Positions 36,575 to 49,344 of a stretch of DNA of 64,000 nucleotides are shown piece after piece. Numbering within the stretch: the stretch's first letter is position 1; each line of letters opens with the position of its first letter. The DNA is from Tamarix chinensis (Eukaryota > Streptophyta > Magnoliopsida > Caryophyllales > Tamaricaceae), in the NCBI GenBank assembly GCA_030549775.1, contig CM060172.1:8419861-8483860 (forward strand), given 5' to 3'. The notes beneath the pieces are model-generated. The model made no database searches and was not told the origin of the DNA. It saw only the letters and a program-made list of their open reading frames with translations. The position numbers and the translations under genes are program-made.

Positions 36575-37974
36575 TAGCTAAGCAAATTGAGAAAGAGGGG
36601 GAGCTATCGAAAGATCGACAATCCACGAGAAAGTTTTCCTAGATCGCCGATAGAAATCAGAACAAGGTTTGAAACTATCTTATCAATTAATAATTCACAT
36701 ATTATAACAAAATCAAGACAAACGACCTTTCTTGGGAAACGTGTCCAAAACTTAGGAATCAAGTGCATAGCTCTATTAAGATTTAATATTAAATATAAAT
36801 CAAATCAGATTAACACACATATCACTTGGGACATTTCAAAGTAATTTGAAAAGCCCGAGACAGAATAATCGATTATAAGTTAATTTATCAAAAATGACTT
36901 ATTCATTAGGTTTTACAACTAAATAGGTAAACCAACCATTTGCATAGAACCAATTCCAAACTGATTAGATTAAAACATAATTCAAATGATTTAAAACCCA
37001 ATGGTAGAAATCAATTAGATAAAAGACGCATAGCAAAATCAATTTTATAAAACCAACCCTGAAGATTACGGTTTTTAATGCCTAAACTATGAATCGACCA
37101 AATCACTTCGATTACCTCAAATTGATAGTTTTAAAACAAAATTAAACTAATTTGAGATAAATCTAGATAATTAATTTTAACAAAAACAATCTTCCTAGTA
37201 GCCAAATTAAAACTATCCAATTTTAAAATTAGGGTTTTAAAGCCCACGACACAAGCTTGGATAATTCAAATCAATTAATTCCAATTGAAGGTATTAGAAT
37301 GCAATTAGGATCATTTCAACTATTTCTATAAATTTAATTTTGGAAAAACAATTATACATATGATCAATTTCATAATTTCACTTGAAATCTAGGATTTTAG
37401 GCCCAGAAATACAATTCCGTTAAATTCTTTTAATTTATTTAAATTAAAAGTTTAGAAATGCAATTAGAAATATTTTATAACATATCGTATAATCAGTTTA
37501 GTCTCGCAAGAATTTTGACCTAAAAATCCAATTCCGATCAATTACACACAATTTTCCCAAATCAACACTTCCGATATGAAATTAAATACATTTCAAATGA
37601 TATTATAAAATAAATTAAGCGGAACAACTCAATTATGCAACGCAATTTTATTATACACGAATTTTGACCTAGGAATCAAATTTCGATTGATTCTGCATAA
37701 ATTTCTCAAATTGACAGTTCCGGCATGAAATTAAATACATTTTAAAATGTATTGTATAATCAATTTATCCAAAATCGCCAAATCGGATGGATCCGAAAAA
37801 TTTGGGCATAACCTGGCCTAAAATTCAATTTTCCAATATTACAACAAAAACCACAATTAACATATCCAAATCAATCTTACAACACATATATACATAAACA
37901 AACAATCAATTTAACTTTTCATAAGCTAATTCATACTCAATTAATCAAATCAATGTTAGGGATTTTTAGAAATT

Positions 37975-38389
37975 TATACCAAACGAAAATCAACAAATCG
38001 GAGCAAAGGAGGGCCGGAGAAGCTTCGTCGGAGGCTTGGGGTTGCTCGCCGGTGGTTTGGAGACACTCGCCATGGCTAGACGATGGCAGCGCAGACTGCA
38101 TTGCTGCTCATTGCTGTTGTAGTGCGCGGTTGCTGTGGTGACTCTGCTTTAGTTGCTGCTGCAGCTGCTGCTTGATGTGGCTGTCGCGCGGCGTCGGTTG
38201 CAGGTTGTGGCCGGCGGTGGCTGGCAAGGTTGACTGGAGCAGGGAGGAGCTAGGGAGAAGGGGCGGTGAGGGAGGCTGGGGTTGCAGGAGCAAGTCAGGA
38301 AAGGGAAGAGAATGGGAGAAAATAAGAGAAAGGAAAAGAATGGGGGTCGAGGCACCGACGGGTTTGGGGGTGTGTGTGTGTGTGTGTGT
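37975..38389 (-). other. Short GC-rich leader island with TG repeat
   Basis: This GC-rich segment matches the islands of the other giant LTRs in position. Minus frames are Pro/Ser/Gln-rich (for example 38108-38293) with CAG/CTG-like glutamine runs. A TG dinucleotide run lies at 38370-38389 followed by a T tract. No domain is recognised. Confidence 0.5.
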
Positions 38390-39259
38390 TTTTTTTTACA
38401 AATACATATACAAAATAAAATACTAAATATTAAAAATTATTATTGGAAGAATTTTATCTAAAATTTATTTAACGAAAATTTATTTCGAAAGGATTTGAAG
38501 GCTTAAAATTAATAAAAGAGCTATATAAAGAATTTCGAAAATATTTTCGGAAGAATTTACCAACAAACGTAAAAATTTATATTATTTATGGAAATACATT
38601 ATAAGACCTCGAAAAATTATTTAAAAGCATATAAGAAAATATTTAAATCCAATTCTAATAAACCAACACTATTTTTTATAATTTCCAAAACTGATTTTTC
38701 CACAAACTAAAAAGTGTAAAACGAAAGAAAATTAATTTCGGAAAGAAATTCATAAATAAGCTCCAAAAATCTTTTTAAATTTAAAACTTTCCGAAAATAT
38801 TAATGATTTCTAGAAAAAAATAAATTTAAAGTCGGAAATATTTTCTACGGATAAAATCATTAAAATAAATTTAACTATTTAAACAGAAATTCTATAGTTT
38901 AAATAATATATTTTGTTAACGAAATATAACTCCAAAATAAAGTCGTAATCACACGACGAAGCTATAATCGAAAACGAATCCAAAATATAAAAACTAAAAC
39001 AAGAGAAAGAACGGGAATACATATTTTTAACCAAAAATCAAAATCATATGAATATAATAAAATGATGGTTGTGAATGAATTTATCTAGAATGGTCCGTAA
39101 CGACAACGATTAATTAAATTAAAATATGAAGTCGAAATCGTTGATAAATCCATAAAACGAATCAAAATTAAAATAATTAAATATTTACATCAAATTACGC
39201 TAATAAAATCATTAAGCTTAATAAAATTGGATTTAAAAAATATAGGGTATTACAATAAG

Positions 39260-42200
39260 AAGAGCATGAAATATGACTGCATATTGGTTATGTTAGATTA
39301 CTTCATAATTTAGTTGATGAAATAAGGATACAAAAGTCATTTTTCTTGGAAAATAATATCCAAAATGGAATCAAGTTAAAAAGGGCCTAAGTTTTGACAA
39401 ATAATGTTGTCAAATGAGTAATTTACATGATTCCCAATGCCAAGGGAAGGTTGGAGAAGCTAAAGTTATAGCTTAGGTTTTAAATAAACAAAATCAACAT
39501 TACCATAATTATAAAGGAAAAAGGAATTGAGATCATAAATGAGTGGTTCTTATGGATTCTTATTAATAATTAATAGCTAATATGAATTCTCATAAAATTT
39601 GAATAAAAATTGAGGAAGAAAAATTAGATTTAATGATGAATACATACATAGTAATATCTAAAACACTCTAAAAATGTCATGATAATTAAAAATGGAATAG
39701 TTTTTTCATTCATATTTAGCTATATTATTCTAGGATAAGAGTATGCCCAAAGTTTTATGAAGTTTAGATACCTATAAATGACGTAAAAGACTCAAAACAA
39801 ATGAATAGAGCACACTAAGGCATTAAATAATGTTATTTTTGCCAACAACTTGGTTAGAAGTTTTCATAATATGAAGCGTTAAAATATGCTCACAAAAGAA
39901 GAATTTCAAAATGTTCTCGGCTAAAAGTTTCTCATAGTCATGTAGAGCACATATTCAGTGAAAATAGCATAAATTTGTAAAAATATTTAGTTAAAACTTT
40001 AAAAACAATCATTTAAATGCCCAAAATACCATTTATAGCTTAAATCAGTGAAAATAAAAACACCATTTTTAGAAAAAATTACTATTTACCTAGAAAAAGA
40101 TAAACTGTCAAATTTTGGGTATGAGTGAAGTTGAATTTAATGGTCAAATTACAATTCAAGGTCAACAGTTAAAATCATAGCCAAATATGAAGGTTTGAAT
40201 CTAACTGTCCACCTATTCCATAATTTATCAAATGAAGGGTATTTTGGTTATTTTATATGTAATTATGATTAATCTTTTAATAACCTTACTTTTTTCCTTT
40301 GTGGGAAATGTAATACATGTTTACCATTTTATTCATCTTATTCATGCTGAAGAAAATGAAAAATAAGAGCAACTATGTATATATTTTATGAATAATGCAC
40401 TCTATTTAACATAAAATCATGATTTTGTCTAAAGCTTTGACTTCTTATAAATTTAATTATATCCAAAAAAATGATATCATATTTATAATTTTTTACCCCA
40501 AAAAATACCACTTAATAACTTATATTCCCCTCAAAACACAAATAATAACTCCAACACAAGTCATAGTCACACCTAAGCCTAAAAACTAGACTTGTGCACG
40601 TGCGGCAAATTAATCATAACTCCTTTGATACTAATGGTTTTTTGAAATCTAAAACCTATGGAGGAAATTATACTCATAAAGAACTAATTTTATACTAAAT
40701 ATTCCTTATAAATAGTATCCATTAGGGAGGCATTTATCCTATAAATTAACTTAAAATCATATGTTCGAGATTAGTTAAATTCATACTTTTCCTTATATCT
40801 CCTTCATCAAATCTTTCCATAGTCAAAGTATAATAATTTTAGTAATTAACATCAATGATGGTAATGTTATTCATGATTTATCAACAATAAATAAGCTTAT
40901 AGTATTCATGATAGAAATATAGCAAGATTAACATGCCAAAATAACATAAAATACCACTCTTCACTACATCACATGATATCATAGCAAAAACGATGTTTTA
41001 GAACAAGTAAGGTCATGATTAGTACAAATTCCCTATTGATATGAAAATCTAACTAAATTTTTTTCCCTTCATATAACCATAAAAATCAAAATAACATCAT
41101 AAATACTTATAAGAAACTTACCAAACTCTAATAGTTTGAAACCAAAGGAAAATAAAGTGAGAAACTATTACCCTCAAATCATTATAAAGATTTAAAACAT
41201 AAGAAAAGAGTTAGAATAGATTCATCAAATCAATAGACTTAATATTCATTTTCCTTTTTAGATACAGGATAATTAAACCTTTTGATTCTAGAAGTTTTAA
41301 CAACTTTGGTTAGGGAGGTTTATGGAAGGACATGGTTCTTATGTGAGAAGCTAAAAGTGGATTTGGTGGAAGATGAGTAAAACATAGGTGATGGTGATAA
41401 TTGGATCACAAAAGAGATGATTGATTTTTTTTAATTGTTTTTACAATAATTATCCATTTCATACATGTATGCACATAAAACAATGGAAGAGATAGGGTTT
41501 GTATTATATTGATCATTAGTGGTGAATATACAATGCTTCACTTGACATATGTTAATTTATGAAGGTACATATGATTTTGAGAATATTATGGAATATTTTT
41601 TTGATTTAGGGGATATGAATATGGTATAGAAATTGGGAGAATAGTTGATGGACAAGTATGGGAAAGAATGAAGGATGGTTGAGCTGAATGTAAAGTGTTA
41701 TGTTGTGGTTGGTTTATGGGAAATTGAAGTACTTATTGGAGAATATTTCCTTGCCAACGGGGTTGCACATACCTGGTCTTTGAGAGGGGTGTATTGTGTA
41801 GGAAATGATAGAGAGGAATGAACTTACTTCTTGTTAAGTGGTGAATGGTTAATTTGGATAGCTTAGTGAGTGTAAGAATATTTGATGAATCATACCTTAT
41901 TTTTGGACATGTATTTTGGTCAGTGTGTGTTTGAGGTAAGCCACAATCCAAAGCATAGATAATGGAAGTATAAAATGATTTAGGAAGTTCTAAAAGGAAT
42001 ATTTTCTAATAACATATGTCATCATAGGGTGTTTTTAAGATAATTCAAGAGGTATGATTAAGTATTGGTAGAATTTAGGAGGAGTGGCATTTAATAATTA
42101 ATTACTCAAAAATAGGTTAATAATAGTATAAAAATGGTGTAATATTTTAAATTCATTTTTATCTCTACAAAATTAAAATACAATGTCCCCCAAATTTTCA

Positions 42201-42485
42201 AACCTTCTAACAAACAAAAGTAAAAATAAAGCTAAGAAAGTGAATAATTTTAAGAGAAGGATAAAATAGTGCTTTATTGTCATGATCTTTATTTATTATT
42301 TAAAACATAACCAAAAGACTTTGAAAAAGAATAAAGGAATATAAATATAGATACATTAGAATTATTCAAAGAATATTATATAGCTTAAAGTAGTTTAGAA
42401 TTCCTATAGACTCAAAAGCACAAAATATGTCAAGAAAATTAAAAAAGAAAATTTCTAAAATGTGTTTCAAGGTTTTTAAATTTTA
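39260..42485. other. AT-rich repeat, no supported gene
   Basis: The part near 39800-40350 resembles 13800-14330 (shared order ACCATTT, TTTTAGAAAAA, ATTACTATTTACC, GGTCAA, then TTTTATATGTAATTATGATTAATC). It therefore belongs to the same dispersed LTR-like family, interrupted by the giant LTR at 34869. The 72-codon minus frame at 41733-41951 has no recognisable motif. Confidence 0.45.
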
Positions 42486-42489
42486 AAAA

Positions 42490-43170
42490 GATGTACAATA
42501 TGGGGTTTTAACCAATGGTCTATCAGTTTATAGATGGTAGGTTGTAATCAAGTGAAGCTTAGTAGTAACCAATATCTAAATGGTCTTCCAAAAGAAACTA
42601 AAAAAATTGGTTTCTTTATCATACAAAAATATTTTTGTGATACCATGCAACATAACTACCCAATTAAAGTATCGATCCACAATGTAAAATACTTCATTTG
42701 CTTTACTACATGGGATAAAATTTGACATCTCAAAAATTGGTTTACTACCATTATAATGGCATCCTTTTACCTCTAAGTTCTAATCATAGGCAGTATGAAG
42801 CCTGTACTTATATGATCCTAAGGTTTGCGTAAGGTAGGAATTGGAGTTTAGAGTTTTTAGTGGAACTTACTCTTTTTTTTTTGTACTAAGAACACCTAAC
42901 CACTATTTATCATACATCTCCTACAATGATAGGGTAATAAAAAAATTTAATAGTACATCATATATTTTTTTAATTACCAAAACTCCCTACTAATCCTCCT
43001 CCATGCACTTCTATAATCAAAAACTCTCTAATAGAGTGCATGGGGTTGTACAAATTGTTACCATTGATTAGAAAACTCTCTTATATCAAGTACGGGCCTA
43101 AGTTTGTTTTTATCTTAAAAAACATACGAAGTCTTGACTACTCTTTTAGAGCTCCTTTAAGCATCAAAAC
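42490..43170 (-). pseudogene. pol: Gypsy integrase remnant
   Basis: Minus-strand reading with frame changes follows plant gypsy integrase. It has an amino-terminal HHCC-region segment HSIREFLIIEVHGGGLVGSFG near 43020-43090. Next comes SNFIPCSKANE near 42690-42740, then MVSQKYFCMIKKPIFFSFFWKT near 42580-42660 in place of [21 protein letters not shown], then a TDRP trace near 42500. Catalytic acids are not reliably preserved and stops are many. The carboxy-terminal part is missing at about 42490. Confidence 0.65.
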
Positions 43171-43449
43171 ACTAAGACATATTTATCTAAAATGGACAAC
43201 ATATATTACCTTATAGAATATATTTTTTATTGTGATTGTTATGCTTACCAACACATGGGAAGGATTGTGAAAACTATATTGTGAAAATTTCTAGGGTTGA
43301 GATTTTATTATCGATTTATGTATTTTAGGGACTCATTGTTGTTATGAAATACAAATTGTGATGTTCTAAAGTAATAAGACCAATGGCCTAAAGTAATGAT
43401 CTTCAAATTGTGATGGCCTAAAGTAATTATTTTTCATATTTTTTAAATA

Positions 43450-43600
43450 TGGATCTTGAACCATTCAGCTTATCACTAAGGAAGTTTATTGGATATCCTT
43501 CTTATAGAACTACTCCAATACCTAGTATACTTATATCACACTCTACTTCAAACACTTTAACTTTATTTGTATCTCTACATACATGAAAACTTTTTCCAAT
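43450..43600 (-). pseudogene. pol: Gypsy RNase H remnant joined to gag
   Basis: The minus strand reads KVFEVECDISILGIGVVL, then PINFLSDKLNG, the conserved RNase H start of plant gypsy pol. The first catalytic Asp (in ECD) is readable. It follows gag within about 60 bases, so protease and RT were lost by an internal deletion of roughly 1.5 kb, judging by the usual spacing. Confidence 0.7.
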
Positions 43601-43604
43601 CACA

Positions 43605-44450
43605 GTTGTATTCGAACTAGAAGTAATATCATGTGAAATGGATAAATAGGCTTGTCTAATACCTTATTCTTCTTAAGTTCCTTTGTTTGAACTTTAATAC
43701 TGACTTGATCATGTTATCAAGTGAGAAATATAAAGAAATCTCCACCTTGTCTTTAATGTTGAGATTCAAGCCTCTAAGGAACCTTACACATGTTTGCTTC
43801 TTTAACTCTTGAATATCACATATAAAGGAAAGTCTTTCAAATTCTCTCATGTATTCTTCCACATGTGAAGTTCCTTACCTCAAGGAAATAATTTTTATGA
43901 AGTTTTGTTGCTCAAAATCTCTTAGGATGAACTTTCTCTTTATATGATTCTTCAAAATTTTCCAAGACTTAATCTTTGGTTTGCCTTCTCATTCTATACT
44001 CCTCTTGAAATTATCAAACAAAGTTCTAAAAAAAATCTTAATTTGAGTATAGAAAGCTTACATCTCATTTTATCCTTATACTCGTTAAACTCAAAAATAG
44101 ACTCCATTGTTCACATCCAATCAATAAACACCTCGGAATCCAACTTTCCTTAAAATTATAGAAGTTATAATTTGATTTTTTTCTCATCATCACCGCGATC
44201 ATATCTTGGATGTCTTTGAATGGATCCACTTGATGTGGTACCATCCACATCTTCTATATGTTATGATCTTTCATTCAAATGTTCTCATCTAAATTTCAAT
44301 GCTTTCCTCAATATGCTTCATATATATCTTTATCCACTTGTATTTTATCATCCATATTTTGTAGTTACATTTGCATATTTGTTGTGGTCTCATGTAAAGA
44401 CTTTATTACATCATCTCTTGTCATTTGTGTTCAATGGAAGTGAAGAATAC
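43605..44450 (-). pseudogene. gag: Gypsy gag remnant
   Basis: The frame 43656-43862 reads EEYMREFERLSFICDIQELKKQT, closely like EEYTREFERLALICDVHERKEQK in the gag at 2838-3329. The frame 44065-44250 carries the amino-terminal part. The zinc knuckle and protease are deleted. It belongs with the LTR at 45007-45796. Confidence 0.75.
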
Positions 44451-45006
44451 TAATCGATGAATTAAATCTTTTTCACAAACAATGAAACAGAATATGGTCT
44501 CCCAAACAAAACACAATCAAATGGAAATCGCTCAAGGAAATGTTGGTTTTTGTGTGCATAGTCTCATAACTTACAAAAAGAAAGGATATAATACAAAAGA
44601 ATAAAAACTGAATAGGTTTTATGAAGAAAAGAATGTGTGTTTTCAAACTTTTGGGAATCTTGAAGAAGTTTATCAAGATGTTGATTCAAATCTTGGTGGA
44701 ATATGAAGAGAAAATATTAAAGATCAAATAATGCTTAAGATCATACAATCATAATAGATTCTGGAAGGAGAAAGAAAGGATAAAAAAATCAATATCTTGG
44801 TGGTTTCTTAATAGTATATTTGATAACAAGGTAAATATATGCTAATGAATATCTTATTTTTCAAATTTAAGAGAAAAAAAAGAAGAAGAAATGAAGAGAC
44901 AAATGATGTAGAAAAATCAAAAGAAAATTAACAAAATAAGTGGAATAGAAGGCGTAGAAAAGTGATTACCTTTACAAAGGATACATATTAGATTTGATAC
45001 CACTTT
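44451..45006 (-). other. Leader and primer-binding site
   Basis: The minus strand reads TGGTATCAAATC at 44991-45002, an initiator tRNA-Met-type primer site with two changes, four bases after the LTR end. The leader between it and gag has no supported frame. The 67-codon frame at 44473-44676 is hydrophobic chance sequence. Confidence 0.7.
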
Positions 45007-45796
45007 TGATTTGGATCTATATGGCCACTTCAACATGAAACCACCATCATATATCAACTCCAATTTGAATGATAAGATTCAAACTTAAAGGCTAGGAAAT
45101 GGTTATGAATGAAAGTGATTTCACAAAGTAAACACCCCCAAACTACTAACTAAAGATTCAAAAAGATTTCTTGACTTAGGATCCCTTAAGAAGAAGAAAC
45201 AAAGTAGACTTCTAAAGGTAAGAATAACTTTGGAGTGATTCACAAATTATATCTTCAAAAAATACAATTCTAAACTCAATAAGATGAATGGATATGCACA
45301 ACTCTAATTCACAAAGAAAATGAAATCAAATAAAACTCACAAAGATATTTCTATTACTCAACTTAACATTACACTATATTTTTATAAAAGCTCGTATGTA
45401 TTCCATATATGTAGGAATAACCCAAAAAATATCTAGTCATTAAGCTATATTACCCATGGGACAATAATGGAATTAATTAAGAATAAATCTGAACTAATTA
45501 GGAAACCTTATCTAATTAGTGTTGAAAAAAACTAATAATAAACAACCACATTGCAAGTATGTGAATCCATGTCTAAGATGTCATCTTGTCATCTTTAACT
45601 TGTCAACACATTATCCAATTGAGCAAGGCTTTGTTTGGTTGCGCAAAATTTTCTATTTTGCAAGATTTTTTAATTTATGCCTAAATCATTAAGAAAGTTT
45701 TTTCAATGTAAAAAACACTTCAAATGACTTTAAGAAGCATGTAAAATATATCCAAAATACATGTTTAGTTGTATGAATGAGGATGCACCTGCATCA
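45007..45796 (-). mobile_element. 5' LTR of a TGATG-type gypsy element
   Basis: Read on the minus strand it starts TGATGCAGGTGCATCC at 45796 and ends CCAAATCA at 45007 (790 bp). The first 15 bases equal the LTR start at 46291 on the plus strand. The primer site and gag follow leftwards. The element (about 42490-45796) lacks its other LTR, and the predicted duplication beside it is GTAAT. A TATA-like TTTTATAAAAATATAG lies near 45375. Confidence 0.75.
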
Positions 45797-46285
45797 GTAA
45801 TATCACATCATTGGACATATGATAGGTACAACTAATACCTACTCTATGTCAGATGTAAGGAAAAAATTAAAATCTTGTCCTAAGATGTTGGTGTGGTTGT
45901 CAACTAACCTTCCGATACAAGACTTAAAAAACTATATGGACATAAACCAAAAAACATATCTGATAGAGCTTAAGATGAGATAAAAAAAATTGAATGAAGA
46001 ATCCCAAGGATGTAAGCCGATTCTTATACCATGCTAAGTAGGAGCTTTACCATCTCAAACCCATACAATTAAAGCATGAGACACCTACATAAGACTCGTG
46101 AAGTGTAGTATAAATAAAACGAGCATACTAAGTAAATAATACCAACAACAAGTGATATCATACCCATATAATTCACATAGTACTTGTTAAGATAGTGAAA
46201 ATAAGCATGATGCATGATATTGTTATATAAGACATTATGATATTGATAAATACAAATAAATCATGATAATAGGAAACATAGTTGA
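45797..46285. other. AT-rich spacer, no gene
   Basis: This short AT-rich spacer lies between two head-to-head TGATG-type LTRs. It contains a weak likeness (TGTAAGCCGATTCTTATACCATGCTAAGTAGG) to the opening part of giant LTRs. Nothing else is seen. Confidence 0.4.
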
Positions 46286-46290
46286 TACAT

Positions 46291-47133
46291 TGATGCAGGT
46301 GCATCTAGTGCATCTAGTGATTCTAATGATTCTCAAGGTAATGAAGAATTAGCATTCCTAATGATGGAGCCAATCAACTTAAATGTTCTTGATAATATTT
46401 CTATACTTAATATTGAAAATACTTCAAGATATTCTTGAAGGTGTGTTACATATTTGCAAGGTGAAGAAGTCAACATACGAGAAAATACTTAAAGTGTACA
46501 ATGCATTCAAAGCATGCAAGGTTATGGCATACATGGGATAACGCTACAAAAAGATATAGTTGGTGATATCATTAGTTATATTAAACTTGTTGTAAACCCT
46601 AAAGTATATTTCATGTAAGCTAGGGTTTTGTTGTAATTTTATACATGTACCATAGTTGATTGTAGGGCTTTGTAATGATAGTCATTAATATCATTTAAAT
46701 GATGATATTATGGCTGGGATTAGGTATTATATAAGCTTAATTCAAGTGAGTTAAAAATAGCTTGAATTAAGGAAGATAACTGGCTGGTTTAGGCCCTTTA
46801 AGTCGGCTTATTTCCTATATATATACTTAATCTTGTACACACATAACATGTTATGTTAATGTGAAGATCATTTGAATAAAATCTCAAGTTTAAAAACTTG
46901 CATTTTCTCTCTTTTGGAGATCCATCTAACTAGGATTGCCAAGGCATATTGTTTCCTCTTTAGATTATTTGAATGTGCATCAACATTCAAAGCCTACACT
47001 ATCCTTGAATAACCTAGATCTTCAATTTTAATCCCACTTAAGCCGAGCATAGTTCTTCATCAAATTCAACCTACTAGAGCCAAAATCTAAGGGCTGATTC
47101 AATCCTACATTTCCCTCCCTTTGATCCACACAA
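46291..47133 (+). mobile_element. 5' LTR of the composite element
   Basis: It is 843 bp, starts TGATGCAGGTGCATC, and ends CCACACAA where the 3' LTR has CCACACCA. TATATATACTTAATC near 46817 is the likely TATA box. The primer-binding site TGGTATCAGAG begins at 47138 and matches plant initiator tRNA-Met exactly over 11 bases. Confidence 0.85.
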
Positions 47134-47968
47134 TTTTTGGTATCAGAGATTTGAAACTCCTTTTATTTCCTTCAACCATCTAATGTCATCGCCATTCTTG
47201 TTGTTGCATGAAAGAATCTTCTTCATCATGAACCCACCAAGAGGTGTGTCTTCATCAACTTCTTGCATCTTCAACGCAAATATTGGTTGACTATTTATCT
47301 TTCTTGAATCAATCTTGTTGAAGTTATTCATATCTTCAACCGAAGAAGACCTCCCATCTTTGACGCCATCCTTCTCTTCCATTTCTCCCTTCAACCTTCC
47401 AGCATTTCATTCCATTTCTCCCTTCAACCTTCCAACATTCTCTTCTATTTTTCCTTCGATTTTCCAGCGTTTCTTTTCCCTTTCTCTCTTCGATTTTTTC
47501 CAACAGATTCTTCTTCCATTTTATCCCTATGTATCTTCCTTTTAAAGATACATTCATCCCCAGCATTTCCATTGGTTCGAATAAAATTTACAACCTTCAA
47601 ACCTTACCATTTATCTCCCACCATTTCATTACATACTTTCCTTTAGCTCCTTCACCTCTTTGAGTTCTCTTAATATCCAGCATCTTTAATTTGAAGATAC
47701 TAATACCTATTTGACGTCCATTCCTTATATTTTATGTGACTTGTTTGATTTTCACCAATAAACCCTCATCAATAGCCAAGAATTATCAAAGTTCACTTAA
47801 CCACTCTCCTTCAAATCTTGCATGACGAAGACACTAAAAAGCCACAAAGACTTGCTTAAAATCTTAAAAAGAATTATTCTATGTCATTCAGTAGCAAATA
47901 AAACTTCTAGGACCACCATTAGTTGTTGATTCTTTGTGGAAGTTTGAGTGTTGTGTTGTAATTTCACC
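47134..47968 (+). other. Leader region and primer-binding site
   Basis: The primer site at 47138-47149 is followed by a leader with TTCCATTTCTCCCTTCAACCTTCC-like repeats (about 47378-47480). These form three or four imperfect units of about 30 bp and create chance frames on both strands (47315-47545, 47336-47572). I see no supported protein. Confidence 0.55.
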
Positions 47969-48117
47969 ATGGTGAGTGAAGATGTGTGTGTGTTGGTGGA
48001 TTCCATCAAAAGCCTTACCACATGCATGGATGCCCAGCTTCATAATCATGTAGCACTTCAACAACAATTGTAGAATGCATAAGCAAAGCTAGCTGACCAA
48101 GAGAAGCTTCAACCATG
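47969..48117 (+). pseudogene. gag: Truncated gag start
   Basis: ATG at 47969 in a CACCATGG context opens MVSEDVCVLVDSIKSLTT, matching VASEEVHALVESIKSLTT of the gag near 3900. A stop at 48068 breaks it. Reading resumes as AKLADQEKLQPWP, then stops matching at about 48117 where giant-LTR sequence begins. All functional gag domains are gone. Confidence 0.8.
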
Positions 48118-48325
48118 GCCGTTTCGCTCCTCTCTCTCCCCTGATGATCGTCAACCTTTTCACCTAACCAAATATCCCCTATTCTCGCGCGTTTTCCTTC
48201 TTTTTCTGCACCGCCAATCCATACCCGAAACTCACTCCCACCGACCACCCTCGCCGCCGGTAAGCCTAAACCCTACTGCATTATCTACTCACCGACCCAC
48301 ATAACCCTATCCTCTCCTCTAACTC

Positions 48326-48337
48326 CATAAATACCCC
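48326..48337 (+). promoter_or_regulatory. TATA box of the giant-LTR fragment
   Basis: CATAAATACCCC lies in an AACTCC...CCCATC context that matches the minus strand around 1515-1535. The downstream C-rich leader begins about 30-60 bases later. Confidence 0.45.
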
Positions 48338-48536
48338 CATCATCCACCCTGTTTTGAGTTTTTGACTTCCTAACCCAGAAAACCTATCTTGTCGCCGCCA
48401 CTCCTTTAGATGCATCGTCCATGGCCTCTGGCTAACTTCGCCGCCTTTTCTAGCTATCCCTCCATTCTATGAACCTCCCTCTAGCTAACCAAACCATTCA
48501 TCACCATCGATTATCTCTACACAATCCTCCCCGACT

Positions 48537-48953
48537 GTGCAAACTTCCCTTCTCGACCAACCTGTTTTCCAGCCCCCGCCACCCTTTACGTCGCCCTTAG
48601 CCACCTCTTCCGCCATTTCTGCCTCTTCTTTCACCTCCAAAATCTTCTTCACACCCTCCTCTATCTCCCCATACCTTTATTTTTCCTCTTCCTCCTTCTC
48701 CTCCTCTCTTTCTCTCCTTCTCCTCCATTCGGCCACCACCACTGCCACCGTGCGCCGCCACCTTTGGCTGCGGCATCACCCTCATTCTATCCCTCTCCTT
48801 TTGGGAAACTCAAAACACCCCAGCTCCCATCTTAATTCTCCCTATCTTATTCCCGGCATGCAACTTTCTCCTCTTTCTTCTCTTTTTCCGGCCACCGCCG
48901 CAGCCGCTGTGAACCACCGCTGGTGCCGCCTATCCCCACCAACCTATCGTTGA
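48537..48953 (+). other. Pro/Ser/Leu-rich open frame shared with 923-1321
   Basis: This 138-codon frame reads RHHPHSIPLLLGNSKHPSSHLNSPY in its second half. I place this in two parts: RHHPHSIPLLLGNSKHP, then SSHLNSPY. The minus-strand frame at 923-1321 is similar over most of its length with few gaps. No signal peptide, domain or family is recognised. It may be only the leader of the giant LTR. Its persistence as an open frame in two old copies is the sole hint of coding. Confidence 0.3.
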
Positions 48954-49071
48954 ACCCTAGACCCTCTCAGCTATTTTCCCTATTTTTATAACCCTTAAAT
49001 TATTTTATTTCAATTATTTGCATATAAATACTATTATTACTATTATTCTTAATATTTATATTTTTAATATG

Positions 49072-49107
<36 letters not shown>

Positions 49108-49312
49108 TTTTATCATGATTTATGTTGAGGGCTGAAGTCTATTGTATTTTAATTCAATTTTATTATTATTCTTCTTATTATTTCTATATTTACTATTATT
49201 AATATTAAAATGTTATAAGTATAATTATTATTATTTCCTATTTCGAATTTCCATTATTCTTATTCCATTATTATTAATACAAATATTTTAACATTAGTGT
49301 TGTTAATAATGT

Positions 49313-49344
<32 letters not shown>

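Larger units (their letters stand above)
34869..39254 (-). mobile_element. Giant solo LTR, third subfamily, ATAAG target duplication
   Basis: Plus-strand ends are TGTAACACCCCC and TAGGGTATTACA, flanked by ATAAG at 34864-34868 and 39255-39259. It is 4,386 bp long and more diverged from the other two, but keeps the order inverted repeat, hairpin array, donor-like site and short GC-rich island (37975-38375). It lacks the long AAT arrays and has TTT/AAA-rich sequence with CGAAAA motifs instead. No gag or pol is present. The 106-codon-scale frames around 38108-38426 fall in the GC-rich island and look like chance frames. Confidence 0.85.

Noticed and set aside
47315..47572. Ser/Phe-rich plus frame and charged minus frame
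   Set aside because: Both come from short imperfect repeats in the retroelement leader between primer site and gag.
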